DNA of 64,000 bases, taken from positions 248,001 to 312,000 of the forward strand of contig JAVHLB010000003.1 of assembly GCA_031082425.1 (NCBI GenBank), read 5' to 3'. The position numbers and the translations under genes are program-made. Below the pieces are notes generated by a model. It was not told the DNA's origin. It ran no database searches and was given only the letters and a program-made list of their open reading frames with translations. How positions within the stretch are numbered: the stretch's first letter is position 1; each line of letters opens with the position of its first letter. Shown here in pieces: positions 8,943 through 17,932 of this stretch. The stretch is from Candidatus Edwardsbacteria bacterium (GTDB lineage Bacteria > Edwardsbacteria > AC1 > EtOH8).

Positions 8943-10243
8943 GACTGATATATCACATAGAGACCTACGGCTGCCAGATGAACCTCTATGACTCGGCGGC
9001 GGTGAGGACCCTATTGGACCAGACGGGCTGCCGGGAGACGGAAGATCCGGAGCAGGCGCAGTTGATGGTGATCAACAGCTGCGCCGTCCGGGGGCATGCC
9101 GAGGAACGGGTGCTGGGGCGCATAGGCGAACTTAAGTCCTGGAAAAAGGGAAAACCGGGCAGGCTGATGGTGCTGATGGGCTGTGTGGGGCAGGAGAATG
9201 GTCAAAATTTATTGGAACGCTTTTCCCAGCTGGACCTGGTCCTTGGCACCGAGAGGTATCGGGAGATCGTCCATCACCTGGAAGGTTTCCTGAAAACAGG
9301 GGCCAGGGCCGCCGTCACCGGGATGGAAAAAATCGGAGACGATGAAAGCCTCGTTCCGTCGTTCGATAATCAGGTCAGCGCCTTTTTGGCGGTGATGCGG
9401 GGCTGCGACAATTTCTGCAGCTACTGCATAGTCCCCTATGTCCGGGGGCGGGAGTATTCCCGGCCGTCCGGCAACATCATCGGCGAAATAAAATGCCTGG
9501 CCGGGAGGGGCATCAAGGAGATCACTTTAGTGGGCCAGAACGTGAACTCCTACCTCTCCGGTGGCACGGATTTCCCCGGCCTACTGACCCAAGCGGCCGA
9601 TGTTCCGGGGATAGAGAGGCTGCGCTTCATCACCTCCCATCCCAAGGACTGCGGCATAAAACTGCTGGAGACCATGGCCGGGAATCAAAAGATCTGCCGG
9701 CACCTGCACCTGCCCCTGCAGTCGGGAAGCGACCGGGTGCTGGCCCTGATGAACCGCAAATATACCCTGGGGCAATACCGGGAGATCGTATCCACCGCCC
9801 GGAAGCTGATGCCCGATCTGGTCCTGACCAGCGACCTGATAGCCGGGTTCCCCGGAGAGTCCGAAGAGGATTTCCGGATGACCCTGGATGTCATGCAGGA
9901 AATCAGGTTCGACTCGGCCTTCACCTATAAGTATTCCCTACGGCCGGGCACCAAGGCGGCCCAGATGCCGGGGCAGCTGGCCGAAGATGTCAGACAGGAC
10001 CGTCTGGCGAGGATGATATCGCTCCAGCAGAAAATTTCGCAGGAATCCAACCAGGCCGATATCGGCAAAACTTTTGCCGTGCTGGTGGAAAAAGCCGTCC
10101 CCAAGAGGGGGCAGATGATGGGGCGCAGCCCCGGGAACAAGCCGGTGGCCTTTGACTGCGCATCGGGCGTCAGCCCCGGAGAAATCGTCAAAGTAAGGGT
10201 AAATAAGTCCACCCAATCCACCCTGACCGGTTCGATGATGTAA
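8936..10243 (+). CDS. miaB: tRNA-2-methylthio-N6-dimethylallyladenosine synthase
   Basis: A 435-residue radical SAM enzyme that methylthiolates i6A37 in tRNA. Its N-terminal cluster motifs are ETYGCQMNLYDS, INSCAVRGHAEERV and LMGCVGQ. The radical SAM cysteines are in CDNFCSYCIVPYVRGREYSR. TLVGQNVNSY, TSHPKD, LHLPLQSGSDRVLALMNRKY and TSDLIAGFPGES are MiaB hallmarks, and a TRAM domain forms the last 65 residues. It overlaps the paralogous mtaB by 7 bases, so two methylthiotransferases with different tRNA substrates are co-expressed. A strong terminator follows. Confidence 0.96.
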   Translation: MLRLIYHIETYGCQMNLYDSAAVRTLLDQTGCRETEDPEQAQLMVINSCAVRGHAEERVLGRIGELKSWKKGKPGRLMVLMGCVGQENGQNLLERFSQLDLVLGTERYREIVHHLEGFLKTGARAAVTGMEKIGDDESLVPSFDNQVSAFLAVMRGCDNFCSYCIVPYVRGREYSRPSGNIIGEIKCLAGRGIKEITLVGQNVNSYLSGGTDFPGLLTQAADVPGIERLRFITSHPKDCGIKLLETMAGNQKICRHLHLPLQSGSDRVLALMNRKYTLGQYREIVSTARKLMPDLVLTSDLIAGFPGESEEDFRMTLDVMQEIRFDSAFTYKYSLRPGTKAAQMPGQLAEDVRQDRLARMISLQQKISQESNQADIGKTFAVLVEKAVPKRGQMMGRSPGNKPVAFDCASGVSPGEIVKVRVNKSTQSTLTGSMM

Positions 10244-10278
10244 CTGTCCTTGAATTAAATATTTAAGGACAGTTTTTT
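10242..10278 (+). terminator. Rho-independent terminator after miaB
   Basis: Perfect 10-bp stem AACTGTCCTT (10242-10251) and AAGGACAGTT (10265-10274), 13-base A/T-rich loop, then a T run. The stem overlaps the stop codon of miaB. Confidence 0.88.
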
Positions 10279-10279
10279 G

Positions 10280-10308
10280 TTGAATTTATTCCCTTAATGC
10301 GATAGAAT
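10280..10308 (+). promoter_or_regulatory. Sigma-70-like promoter with almost no leader
   Basis: TTGAAT (10280-10285), 17-base spacer, TAGAAT (10303-10308). The ATG of the next gene is 8 bases after the -10 box, and no Shine-Dalgarno site is present. Confidence 0.5.
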
Positions 10309-10316
10309 AAACAATT

Positions 10317-10787
10317 ATGGATAAAAGAAAATACACCCTTTTATGGTTGTTGCCATTAGTGGCGACGACCCTGGCCTTCATCCTGTCTTTTGAAGGCTGC
10401 ACCCCCAAACCGACCGAGGCGCCGACCACCACCGTGATAACCGGGACGGCCCAGTTGTCGGTATCATTGGGCGATAACCGCGACTCCTATTCCTTCGTCA
10501 GCGGCGGAGTGAATTACGGCAAGATCACCCTGGTTTACTTATCATCGGAGGTGGTTGGGTTTGAAGCTAACGGAGTAATGGAAGGATCTGGCACAACAGC
10601 TCCCGATAGCGGATACACCACTTCTCCGGTTACGGTTTCGGATGGTTACAGTTATTTTGTCAAAACGGACAATGTGGTACATTACGCCAGGGTGACTGCG
10701 GTCTCTAGAAGCGTGAGCGCAGGGTATGTGACCATCGGTTTCCAATGGGTGCTGCAGACCGTGGCCAATAACCGGAATCTATATTAA
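10317..10787 (+). CDS. Small exported protein of unknown function
   Basis: A 156-residue protein with a basic start (MDKRKYT), one hydrophobic segment (about residues 8-26) and then CTPKPTEAPTTT, a low-complexity linker typical after a lipoprotein or signal cleavage site. The residues before Cys27 (FEGC) fit a lipobox only poorly, so lipid attachment is uncertain. The remainder is polar, rich in Ser, Thr, Gly and Val, and probably beta-sheet. I recognise no family. It lies between a strong terminator and the SPOR-domain gene 6 bases downstream, so it may be co-transcribed with that gene and mutS. Confidence 0.6.
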   Translation: MDKRKYTLLWLLPLVATTLAFILSFEGCTPKPTEAPTTTVITGTAQLSVSLGDNRDSYSFVSGGVNYGKITLVYLSSEVVGFEANGVMEGSGTTAPDSGYTTSPVTVSDGYSYFVKTDNVVHYARVTAVSRSVSAGYVTIGFQWVLQTVANNRNLY

Positions 10788-10793
10788 CCCTAG

Positions 10794-11843
10794 ATGCAAA
10801 CTAAAGGTTCTGACATAAAGCAGGCATTTGGTCCGGCGATGAGATCGGCCTGGCCGTTGATCGTGCTGTTGCTGTTGAACGGTTCTTTTTGTTTCGGGGT
10901 CAGCGAGGAGAAGGAATACGAAGCGGCCTGGCAGTTGTGCCAGGCCGGAAAATATCCCCAGGCCGCCGAGGCCTATAAAAAATACCTTTCCCGCCATCCC
11001 CGGGGGAAGTTCATCCCCGAGGCCAGGTTCACCCTGGCCCGTATCGAGACCAGCGGCAACAATGCCTTCGGTCATTACCAGTTCATCCTGGATAATTATC
11101 CGGCACATTCTTTGGCCTCCCAGGCATCCTACGCCACGGCCCAGTACCTGCAGAACGTGGGATCGGCCGCCCAGGCCAGGGAGCGGTATCTCTACACCTA
11201 TTCACGGTACGGCAGCACCCCGGCTGGACGGGAAAGCCTGTCCAGGCTGGCCCTGCTGGCCCTGGGCAGCGACAGTCTGAGCAAAGCCGAGGCCTATGTC
11301 AATGCCTACCTGGACCAGTATCCCCGGGCCCCGGGAGGGGCGGCCCTGTTGAACGTCCTGGCCGGGTACTGGCAGAAAAAAGGCGATGATGCCAGGGCCA
11401 GGGAGTACTGGAGGAGGATCATGGACCTTTTCCCCGGGACTCCGGAATCCGGCAGCGCCCGGGAATATCTGATAGCCGCCCTGACCCATGAAAACCAGGA
11501 TGAAGAGAGCCTTTCGGGGACCGAGCCCGATGATAATTCCCCCAGCCAGACCGAAACGAACCAACCCCAAACGGCCGATCAGCCGCCGGCTCCGGAGGAG
11601 CCTGCTCCCCTCAGCTTCTATTACCTGCAGATAGGGGCATACAATAACAAGGCGATCATGGACGGCTGGGCCAAAAAGGTGCGGGCCGAAGGTTTTGATA
11701 CCGTAGTGGAGGAGGTCCAGGAAGGCAGGGGCACGATATATAAATTGCAGGCCGGCCCCTACGAGAATTCGTCCGAACTGAAAAAAGCCCAGCAGTCCCT
11801 GAAGGACAAATTCGGGCTGAAAACGATGGTGGTCGAAAGGTGA
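10794..11843 (+). CDS. Exported TPR protein with C-terminal SPOR domain
   Basis: A 349-residue envelope protein. A hydrophobic signal segment (AWPLIVLLLLNGSFCFG) is followed by tetratricopeptide-like helical repeats of the YbgF/CpoB or outer-membrane-lipoprotein type (YEAAWQLCQAGKYPQAAEAY, ARFTLARIE, AYVNAYLDQYPRAPGGAAL). A Pro/Gln/Glu-rich linker follows (about residues 230-265), and the last 75 residues form a SPOR domain (YYLQIGAYNN, YKLQAGPYENSSEL), which binds denuded peptidoglycan at division septa. An internal ATG at 10839 would give a more typical signal peptide. Neither start has a clear ribosome binding site. One base separates it from mutS. Confidence 0.82.
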   Translation: MQTKGSDIKQAFGPAMRSAWPLIVLLLLNGSFCFGVSEEKEYEAAWQLCQAGKYPQAAEAYKKYLSRHPRGKFIPEARFTLARIETSGNNAFGHYQFILDNYPAHSLASQASYATAQYLQNVGSAAQARERYLYTYSRYGSTPAGRESLSRLALLALGSDSLSKAEAYVNAYLDQYPRAPGGAALLNVLAGYWQKKGDDARAREYWRRIMDLFPGTPESGSAREYLIAALTHENQDEESLSGTEPDDNSPSQTETNQPQTADQPPAPEEPAPLSFYYLQIGAYNNKAIMDGWAKKVRAEGFDTVVEEVQEGRGTIYKLQAGPYENSSELKKAQQSLKDKFGLKTMVVER

Positions 11844-11844
11844 T

Positions 11845-14424
11845 ATGGAAAAAGTGACACCCATGATCGCCCAGTACCACCGGATCAAACAGGAACAGCC
11901 CGAGGCCATCCTGCTTTTCAGGGTGGGCGATTTCTACGAAACATTTTTTGAGGATGCGGTACTGACCTCCAAGGTGCTGGGGATAGTGCTGACCTCCCGC
12001 AACCACGGCAAGGGGAACGATGTCCCGCTGGCCGGGATCCCGCACCATGCCCTGGAGCGCTACGTCACCAGGCTGATCAAGGCCGGGCACAAGGTGGCCA
12101 TCTGCGACCAGGTGGAGGACCCCAAGCTGGCCAAGGGCATAGTCCGGCGCGAGGTCACCGAGGTGATCACCCCCGGGACGGTGATGCGGTCCTCCCTGCT
12201 GGATGAGAAAAGGGAGAACCTGCTGGCCGCGGTCAACTGCCATCAGGACCGCTGCGGGCTGGCCTTGTGCGACCTGTCGGCTGGCAATTTGAGGGTGGCC
12301 GAGATGTCCCTGGCGGAACTTTCCGACGAGATGCTGCGCAACCAGCCTTCCGAGATACTGGTGTCCGTCTCCGGCCGCCCGAAGATCGGGCCGGCCCTGG
12401 CCGGGTTCCCTTTGACCGACCGGGAGGACCATCACTTCGAACAGGGCTGGGCGCTGAAGAAACTGCTGGGGCATTTCAAAACGGCCTCGCTGGCCGGCTT
12501 CGGCTGCCAGGACCTGACACTGGCCGTCGGGGCGGCCGGGGCGGCCATCGGCTATCTGGAGGAAAACCAGAGGACGGCCATCAGCCACGTAGCCAAAATG
12601 GTGCCCTACTCCCTGCAGGGCCAGATGCTGCTGGACAACGCCACCATCAGAAACCTCAACCTTTTCCCCGAGGGGCATCCCCAGGGCACAAGCCTGCTGA
12701 ACACCATAGACCATACGGTGACTGCCATGGGCGGTCGGCTGTTAAGACGCTGGCTGACGGCCCCGCTGCTGGATCTGGATGAAATAACCTTACGACAGGA
12801 TGCCGTCCAGAGCCTGCTGGAGGGCCGGGCCGCCAGGGACGAACTTGGGAGGCATCTCGGAAAGGTGCAGGACCTGGAAAGGCTGCTGGGGCGGATCGTC
12901 TGCCAGAGGGCCGGGCCCCGGGACCTGCTGGCCCTGGGACAATCGCTGGCCGTAGTTCCCCGGATAAAAACCGGAGTGCCGCCAGGGCGCTACTGGGAGG
13001 ACCTATCCGCGGGCCTGCATGATTTCGGCGGTCTGACCGACCTGCTGGCCAAAGCCCTGGCTGATGACCCGCCGCTGTCGTTGTCCAAAGGCGGGGTCAT
13101 CCGGGACGGGTTCAACGGCGCCCTGGACGAGCTTCGTTCCCTGGTCCGCGACAGCAAGGGCTGGATCGCCGATTACCAGAACAGCGAACGGGAGCGCACC
13201 GGGATCCAGTCGCTGAAGGTGAAATACAATTCGGTCTTCGGATATCATATCGAGATCAGCAAGACCAATCTGGCATTGGCTCCTGACGACTACATCCGAA
13301 AGCAGACCCTGAGCAATGCCGAGAGGTTCGTCACCCCGGAATTGAAGGCCTACGAGGACAAGGTGCTGGGGGCCGAGGAAAAGATCAAGGCCCTGGAGGC
13401 GGAACTCTTCGCCGGCCTGCACCAGGAGATATCAGCCTGGGGCCAGCGGATCAAGCAGGCCGGCGAGTCGGTGGCGGCCATCGATGTTGTTTGCGGCCTG
13501 GCCCTGGCGGCCATCAATAACCGCTACGTCCGACCGGTGGTGGACCATTCTCCCCGGATCCACATCATCCGTGGCCGGCATCCGGTGGTGGAGCGGAATT
13601 TCCAGCTGGGACAGTTCGTGGCCAACGACGCCCTGCTGAACGACGGCGACCACCGGCTGATCATCCTGACCGGCCCCAACATGGCCGGGAAATCCACCTA
13701 CCTCAGGCAGATAGCACTGGTGACCATACTGGCCCAGATGGGATCGTTCGTGCCGGCCAGGGAGGCCCATATCGGTATCACCGACCGGGTCTTCACCCGG
13801 ATCGGGGCCTCCGACGACCTGGCCAAGGGGGTCAGCACCTTTATGGCCGAGATGAACGAGACCGGGAATATCCTGAACAACGCCACCGCCCGGAGCCTGG
13901 TGCTGCTGGACGAGATCGGGCGGGGCACCAGCACCTTCGACGGGCTGGCCATCGCCTGGGCGGTCAGCGAATATCTGCACGATCAGATCGGCTGCCGGAC
14001 CCTGTTCGCCACCCATTATCATGAGCTGACCGAGCTGGCCGCCCAGCTGCCGGGAGTGCAGAATTATTCCATGGCGGTCAAGGAATGGGGCGATGAGATA
14101 ATCTTCCTGCGGCAGGTGGTCAAGGGCAGCGCCGGGCAGAGCTACGGGGTGCAGGTGGCCCGGCTGGCCGGCATTCCGGCCCGGGTGATCTCCCGGGCCC
14201 GGGAGATCCTGGAAAACCTGGAACAGGATGCCCTGCTGTCCGATTCCACGCCACGCCTGGCCCGGCATGGGCAGATCCGCCAGGAGGAGGAACGGTTGGA
14301 GCTTTTCAGCCGGGAGGAGCAGGATCTCCTGCGGGAGATCAAACAACTGCAGCCCGAGACCATGACCCCCATTGAGGCCCTCAACAGGCTGGCCAAATTA
14401 AAAGAAATGTCGGGAGAGGAATAA
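11845..14424 (+). CDS. mutS: DNA mismatch repair protein MutS
   Basis: An 859-residue mismatch-binding ATPase of normal length. The N-terminal mismatch-recognition domain has the Phe-x-Glu wedge region in FRVGDFYETFFEDA. The core and clamp domains follow. The C-terminal ABC-type ATPase shows Walker A GPNMAGKSTYLRQIA (about residue 610), Walker B SLVLLDEIGRGTSTFDGLA and the LFATHYHELTELA motif. A short helix-turn-helix tail completes it. It is compactly placed, with 1 base from the SPOR gene and 3 bases to the coiled-coil gene. No MutL is in the window. Confidence 0.97.
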   Translation: MEKVTPMIAQYHRIKQEQPEAILLFRVGDFYETFFEDAVLTSKVLGIVLTSRNHGKGNDVPLAGIPHHALERYVTRLIKAGHKVAICDQVEDPKLAKGIVRREVTEVITPGTVMRSSLLDEKRENLLAAVNCHQDRCGLALCDLSAGNLRVAEMSLAELSDEMLRNQPSEILVSVSGRPKIGPALAGFPLTDREDHHFEQGWALKKLLGHFKTASLAGFGCQDLTLAVGAAGAAIGYLEENQRTAISHVAKMVPYSLQGQMLLDNATIRNLNLFPEGHPQGTSLLNTIDHTVTAMGGRLLRRWLTAPLLDLDEITLRQDAVQSLLEGRAARDELGRHLGKVQDLERLLGRIVCQRAGPRDLLALGQSLAVVPRIKTGVPPGRYWEDLSAGLHDFGGLTDLLAKALADDPPLSLSKGGVIRDGFNGALDELRSLVRDSKGWIADYQNSERERTGIQSLKVKYNSVFGYHIEISKTNLALAPDDYIRKQTLSNAERFVTPELKAYEDKVLGAEEKIKALEAELFAGLHQEISAWGQRIKQAGESVAAIDVVCGLALAAINNRYVRPVVDHSPRIHIIRGRHPVVERNFQLGQFVANDALLNDGDHRLIILTGPNMAGKSTYLRQIALVTILAQMGSFVPAREAHIGITDRVFTRIGASDDLAKGVSTFMAEMNETGNILNNATARSLVLLDEIGRGTSTFDGLAIAWAVSEYLHDQIGCRTLFATHYHELTELAAQLPGVQNYSMAVKEWGDEIIFLRQVVKGSAGQSYGVQVARLAGIPARVISRAREILENLEQDALLSDSTPRLARHGQIRQEEERLELFSREEQDLLREIKQLQPETMTPIEALNRLAKLKEMSGEE

Positions 14425-14427
14425 CTT

Positions 14428-17400
14428 ATGGACCAGAAAGGTTTTCACCAGCAGGAGAACGGCAGCCGGGTGACGGATAACCAGCAGTCCGGAGCTCACC
14501 CTGTGGATAGCGCGGAAGCTTCCCGGGGCGGCTTTTTCGGCAAATTGGCCCGGTCCGCCCAGAGGATCAGCCGGGCCCTGTCGGTGAAGGACGAGTTCCG
14601 GGTGGCCGATGACGAAGCCCCTGCGGAAAGCCCGGCCCAGGCTATGTCCTCCGAAGAAAGCCCGTCCCATTCCCAAGAGGAAACCGCGGCTCCGGAAGAA
14701 CCCCTCTCCTCCATGGAGCCCGGGGCACTGCCGGAGCAGGAGGGATCTTCCCGGGCGGAGCCGGAGGACCAGAACCCTGCCCGGGGTGACGAACCGGACC
14801 GGGAGCCCAAGGAGGGCGTCATTGCCCGGCTGCTGGGCAGTTTGTTCAAAAAAACCTCCCCGCCTGCCCCGGATCAGGCCCCCCCGGAACCGGCCGGGAA
14901 TGGGGATGATGATGACGAGGAGAATATCGCCGGCCAGGGACAGCCAATAGAGCCGGAAAACCGTGAACCGGCTCCTGCTGAGGAAGATTCGCAGGAATAT
15001 CTGGAGCCCGGGGACTCCGGGGAACAGGGAACAGCGGTATTCCCGGAGACACTTCCGGAGCCCGTTTCCAGCCAGGAGCCGCCGAACGATTCCGCCATCA
15101 CCTCCCCAGGGCTCCTGTCCCGCATATTTCACCGGCAGGAGAAGCCGATCGACCAGGTGCTGGAGATAAAAAAGCTGGAGAAGAATTTCTTGGACGGCCA
15201 GATAAAACAGCGCCGCAAGGACGAGGCCAGATTACTCAGGAAAATAAGGCGCAGTAAAAAGGAACGCAAATCAACCCTGGATTCCCTGGAGAAATACCGG
15301 GCTCAGCTCAAGGAGACCATTGCCACCATGAAGGCCCGGGAGGCAGACGTCAAGATCTTGGAGAAGCAGAGCCTTTCTCTGCAGGAGGAGATCGAAAGAA
15401 ATTCGGCCCGGCAGGGGAATTTGACACGGGAGAACCTATCCTCGGAATCAAAACTTGATCAGCTCAGGCAGGAGATCGCCGACACCGAGCAGAACCTGCA
15501 ACGGGTGGCATCCGAATACGCCCTGCGTCAGAACGAACAGCAGGCCCTTGACGAACTGATGGAGAAGACCCAGCAAAGGGTGGATAGACTTGGCTCCGAA
15601 GTGGCTGAACTGGATAAACGCCGGACCGAGAACGAGAATATCCTGCTGGACCTGAACTCCCAGATAATTCATGCCGAACAGAACAAACAGGACAAACTTC
15701 AGCAGGGGGTGATGGCCTCGGAGGCCACCGCCAAGGTGGAAAAAACCCTGGAGGAAAAACGGCACCAGGTGGCGGTGCTGGAGACGGTGGCGGCCGAACT
15801 GCAGAAGGACCTCTCCGTCAAGCAGGCCTCCCTGCAGGAGTTGCCCGGCCAGATAGAATCGTTGAAACAGGCGGCGGAGCAGCACCAGGCCCGGATGGAC
15901 TCCACCGCCCAGGAGCTTACCGAACTGGAGAGCCAGAAGGTGCAGCTCAACCAGCAGGCCTACCAGGCCAGGCTGGAGCTGGAGAAGACCGAGGAACAGC
16001 GCCGGAAGAATGAATCTGAATTGGACCGCCTGAGCATAGAATTGACCAGCTCCAACAGCCTGCTGGTGGAAAGGAACCGTCAGGTGTCCGCCCTGGATGC
16101 CGGGCTGGCCGAGCTTAAAGGGAGCATAGAGAAAAAGCAGGAGATAATCATCCAGCTTCAGCAGAAGATAGAATCGCTCCGGCAGAACGGTCTGTCAATG
16201 GCCCAAAAGATAGATGAGCTCAGCAAACAAAAGAGCGATACCGCCCGGGCGGTGGAGTCCAACCAGGCCCAGATCGTCTCCGCCGAAAACACCATCAAGG
16301 CCAGGCAGGCCGAGATCAGCCAGCTGGAGGAGAAACTTGCCTCCCGGCAGGGCGAGCTGAAAGACCTGTCGGAACGTATCGAAGGCCGGGAGCAGGAGCA
16401 CCTTCATCTATCCGAATCCATCAGCCTGGCCATGTCCAGCCAGGAGGAACTGGAGAAGCGGCTGGCCAGCGCCAAGCAGGAACAGCAGGCCCAGGCCGAA
16501 CTGATGGCCCAGACCGCCCGGCAGATAGAAGAGGCTCGTCAGCGGTATTCCGCCATGCTTGAGGAACAGGCCTATCTGGATTCCGAAGTCGGCCGAAGGC
16601 GGAACGAATTGTCGGACTGGGAATCAAAAATCAAATCGGTCCAAAGCCGGCACGACGATGTTCAGGAGAAGTTGAACGCCGACAGCCGGGAGAACCAGGT
16701 TTTGGCGGAGAATATCGAACAGCAAAAAACGCTGCTGGGCCGGTTAAAGGCTGAAAAAGAGGAGATGACCGGACGGCTGACAGCCGAAAAGGAAGAACTG
16801 GATGACCAGCTTGATGCCCTGCAGAAAAAACGGACCGGCCTGGAACAGTGGATCAAGGAAGCCATGGAGTTCCGCAGCCAGCAGGGCAGTTCCATTGAGG
16901 AACAGCTGGCCAAGTCCAGGAAACTGAAGGAAGAGGTCCAAGGTTTGAGCACCCGGGAGGAGGAACTGTCCCGGCAGCTGGAACGGGGAAGGAAAGAACT
17001 GGAGGATATCGACTCCGAGAACCAGCGCCTGATGCAGGAAAGGGCCCGCAGCGCCCAGACCGCCGAATCGGAACTGGCCGATCTAAGCGGCCAGCTGGAA
17101 AAGATCAGGCAGCAGATCGAGACCGGACGGGATGAATCCCAAGCCGTGGCGGGCCGGATAAGCGGCCTGCAGGAGGAAATGGACGATTTGAAGTCCCAGC
17201 GGCAGGAATTAGCAACCGCGGTGGCCGATATCAGAACCCAGAAGGAGAATCTGGATGCCCAGCTGGAGGCGACCCGGAGGGAATTAGAGGACCGGGTGCA
17301 GCAGCAGAACCGTGAACTGGAGAGCCTGTCCCAGGACACCGAAGCCGCGAAACTGCGGCTCAAACAGCAGGTCGAAGAGATCCAGCGGGAGATGGAGGAG

Positions 17401-17841
17401 AAGAGCCGCAAGCTGGAGGGCATCAGCGATCAACTGCGGGGAGTGGTGTCGGAGGTTGAGAGCAAGGAGCGCCATCGGGAGGAATTGGAGAAGACCCTGG
17501 CCGACCTGAAGGACCGCAACCAGGAGCTGAACGCCCAGACCGATAGGGAGATGGCCGGCATCAGCACCAGGAAGGAGAGCCTGCAGCTGGAGATAGATAA
17601 GCTGGCATCGGAGGCCGAGTCCGCCCAGGCCAAACTAAGATCGGTGCAGGAGGCAATTGCCGCCAAGACCAGCGAGGAGGCTTCCCTGCTCAAGCGTTTC
17701 CAGATGCTCTCCCTGGAGATGTCCGAGATGGAGAACCTGAAGAAGGAATCCCGCGAACTGTCCCGCAAGATCGACGAGCAGAAACGGATCCTGGAGGACC
17801 TGGAACTCCAGATCGACAAAAAATCCGGCCTGTTCACTTGA
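14428..17841 (+). CDS. Very long coiled-coil protein with acidic N-terminal region
   Basis: An 1137-residue protein of unknown function. Residues 1-240 are acidic and Pro/Glu/Ser-rich, probably disordered, and interrupted by three short basic amphipathic motifs: GGFFGKLARSAQRIS, EGVIARLLGSLFKK and PGLLSRIFHRQ. Residues about 245-1137 are almost unbroken heptad-rich Glu/Gln/Lys/Leu sequence, an SMC- or myosin-like rod without ATPase heads. No signal peptide or membrane segment is seen. The similar motifs may anchor the rod to membrane, DNA or a partner; this is inference. It follows mutS by 3 bases and ends before a strong terminator. SMC or Rad50 is excluded because no Walker motifs are present. 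Confidence 0.8.
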   Translation: MDQKGFHQQENGSRVTDNQQSGAHPVDSAEASRGGFFGKLARSAQRISRALSVKDEFRVADDEAPAESPAQAMSSEESPSHSQEETAAPEEPLSSMEPGALPEQEGSSRAEPEDQNPARGDEPDREPKEGVIARLLGSLFKKTSPPAPDQAPPEPAGNGDDDDEENIAGQGQPIEPENREPAPAEEDSQEYLEPGDSGEQGTAVFPETLPEPVSSQEPPNDSAITSPGLLSRIFHRQEKPIDQVLEIKKLEKNFLDGQIKQRRKDEARLLRKIRRSKKERKSTLDSLEKYRAQLKETIATMKAREADVKILEKQSLSLQEEIERNSARQGNLTRENLSSESKLDQLRQEIADTEQNLQRVASEYALRQNEQQALDELMEKTQQRVDRLGSEVAELDKRRTENENILLDLNSQIIHAEQNKQDKLQQGVMASEATAKVEKTLEEKRHQVAVLETVAAELQKDLSVKQASLQELPGQIESLKQAAEQHQARMDSTAQELTELESQKVQLNQQAYQARLELEKTEEQRRKNESELDRLSIELTSSNSLLVERNRQVSALDAGLAELKGSIEKKQEIIIQLQQKIESLRQNGLSMAQKIDELSKQKSDTARAVESNQAQIVSAENTIKARQAEISQLEEKLASRQGELKDLSERIEGREQEHLHLSESISLAMSSQEELEKRLASAKQEQQAQAELMAQTARQIEEARQRYSAMLEEQAYLDSEVGRRRNELSDWESKIKSVQSRHDDVQEKLNADSRENQVLAENIEQQKTLLGRLKAEKEEMTGRLTAEKEELDDQLDALQKKRTGLEQWIKEAMEFRSQQGSSIEEQLAKSRKLKEEVQGLSTREEELSRQLERGRKELEDIDSENQRLMQERARSAQTAESELADLSGQLEKIRQQIETGRDESQAVAGRISGLQEEMDDLKSQRQELATAVADIRTQKENLDAQLEATRRELEDRVQQQNRELESLSQDTEAAKLRLKQQVEEIQREMEEKSRKLEGISDQLRGVVSEVESKERHREELEKTLADLKDRNQELNAQTDREMAGISTRKESLQLEIDKLASEAESAQAKLRSVQEAIAAKTSEEASLLKRFQMLSLEMSEMENLKKESRELSRKIDEQKRILEDLELQIDKKSGLFT

Positions 17842-17885
17842 TCGGAACCATCAATCAACCAAATATCAGTTCCTGTTAATACCTT

Positions 17886-17915
17886 AAGGCTGTCCCGACA
17901 GGGGCGGCCTTTTTA
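17886..17915 (+). terminator. Rho-independent terminator after the coiled-coil gene
   Basis: An 11-pair stem from AAGGCTGTCCC (17886-17896) and GGGGCGGCCTT (17901-17911), including two G-U pairs, closes a GACA tetraloop and is followed by a T run. Confidence 0.85.
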
Positions 17916-17932
17916 AAAATATTTTTATTAAA

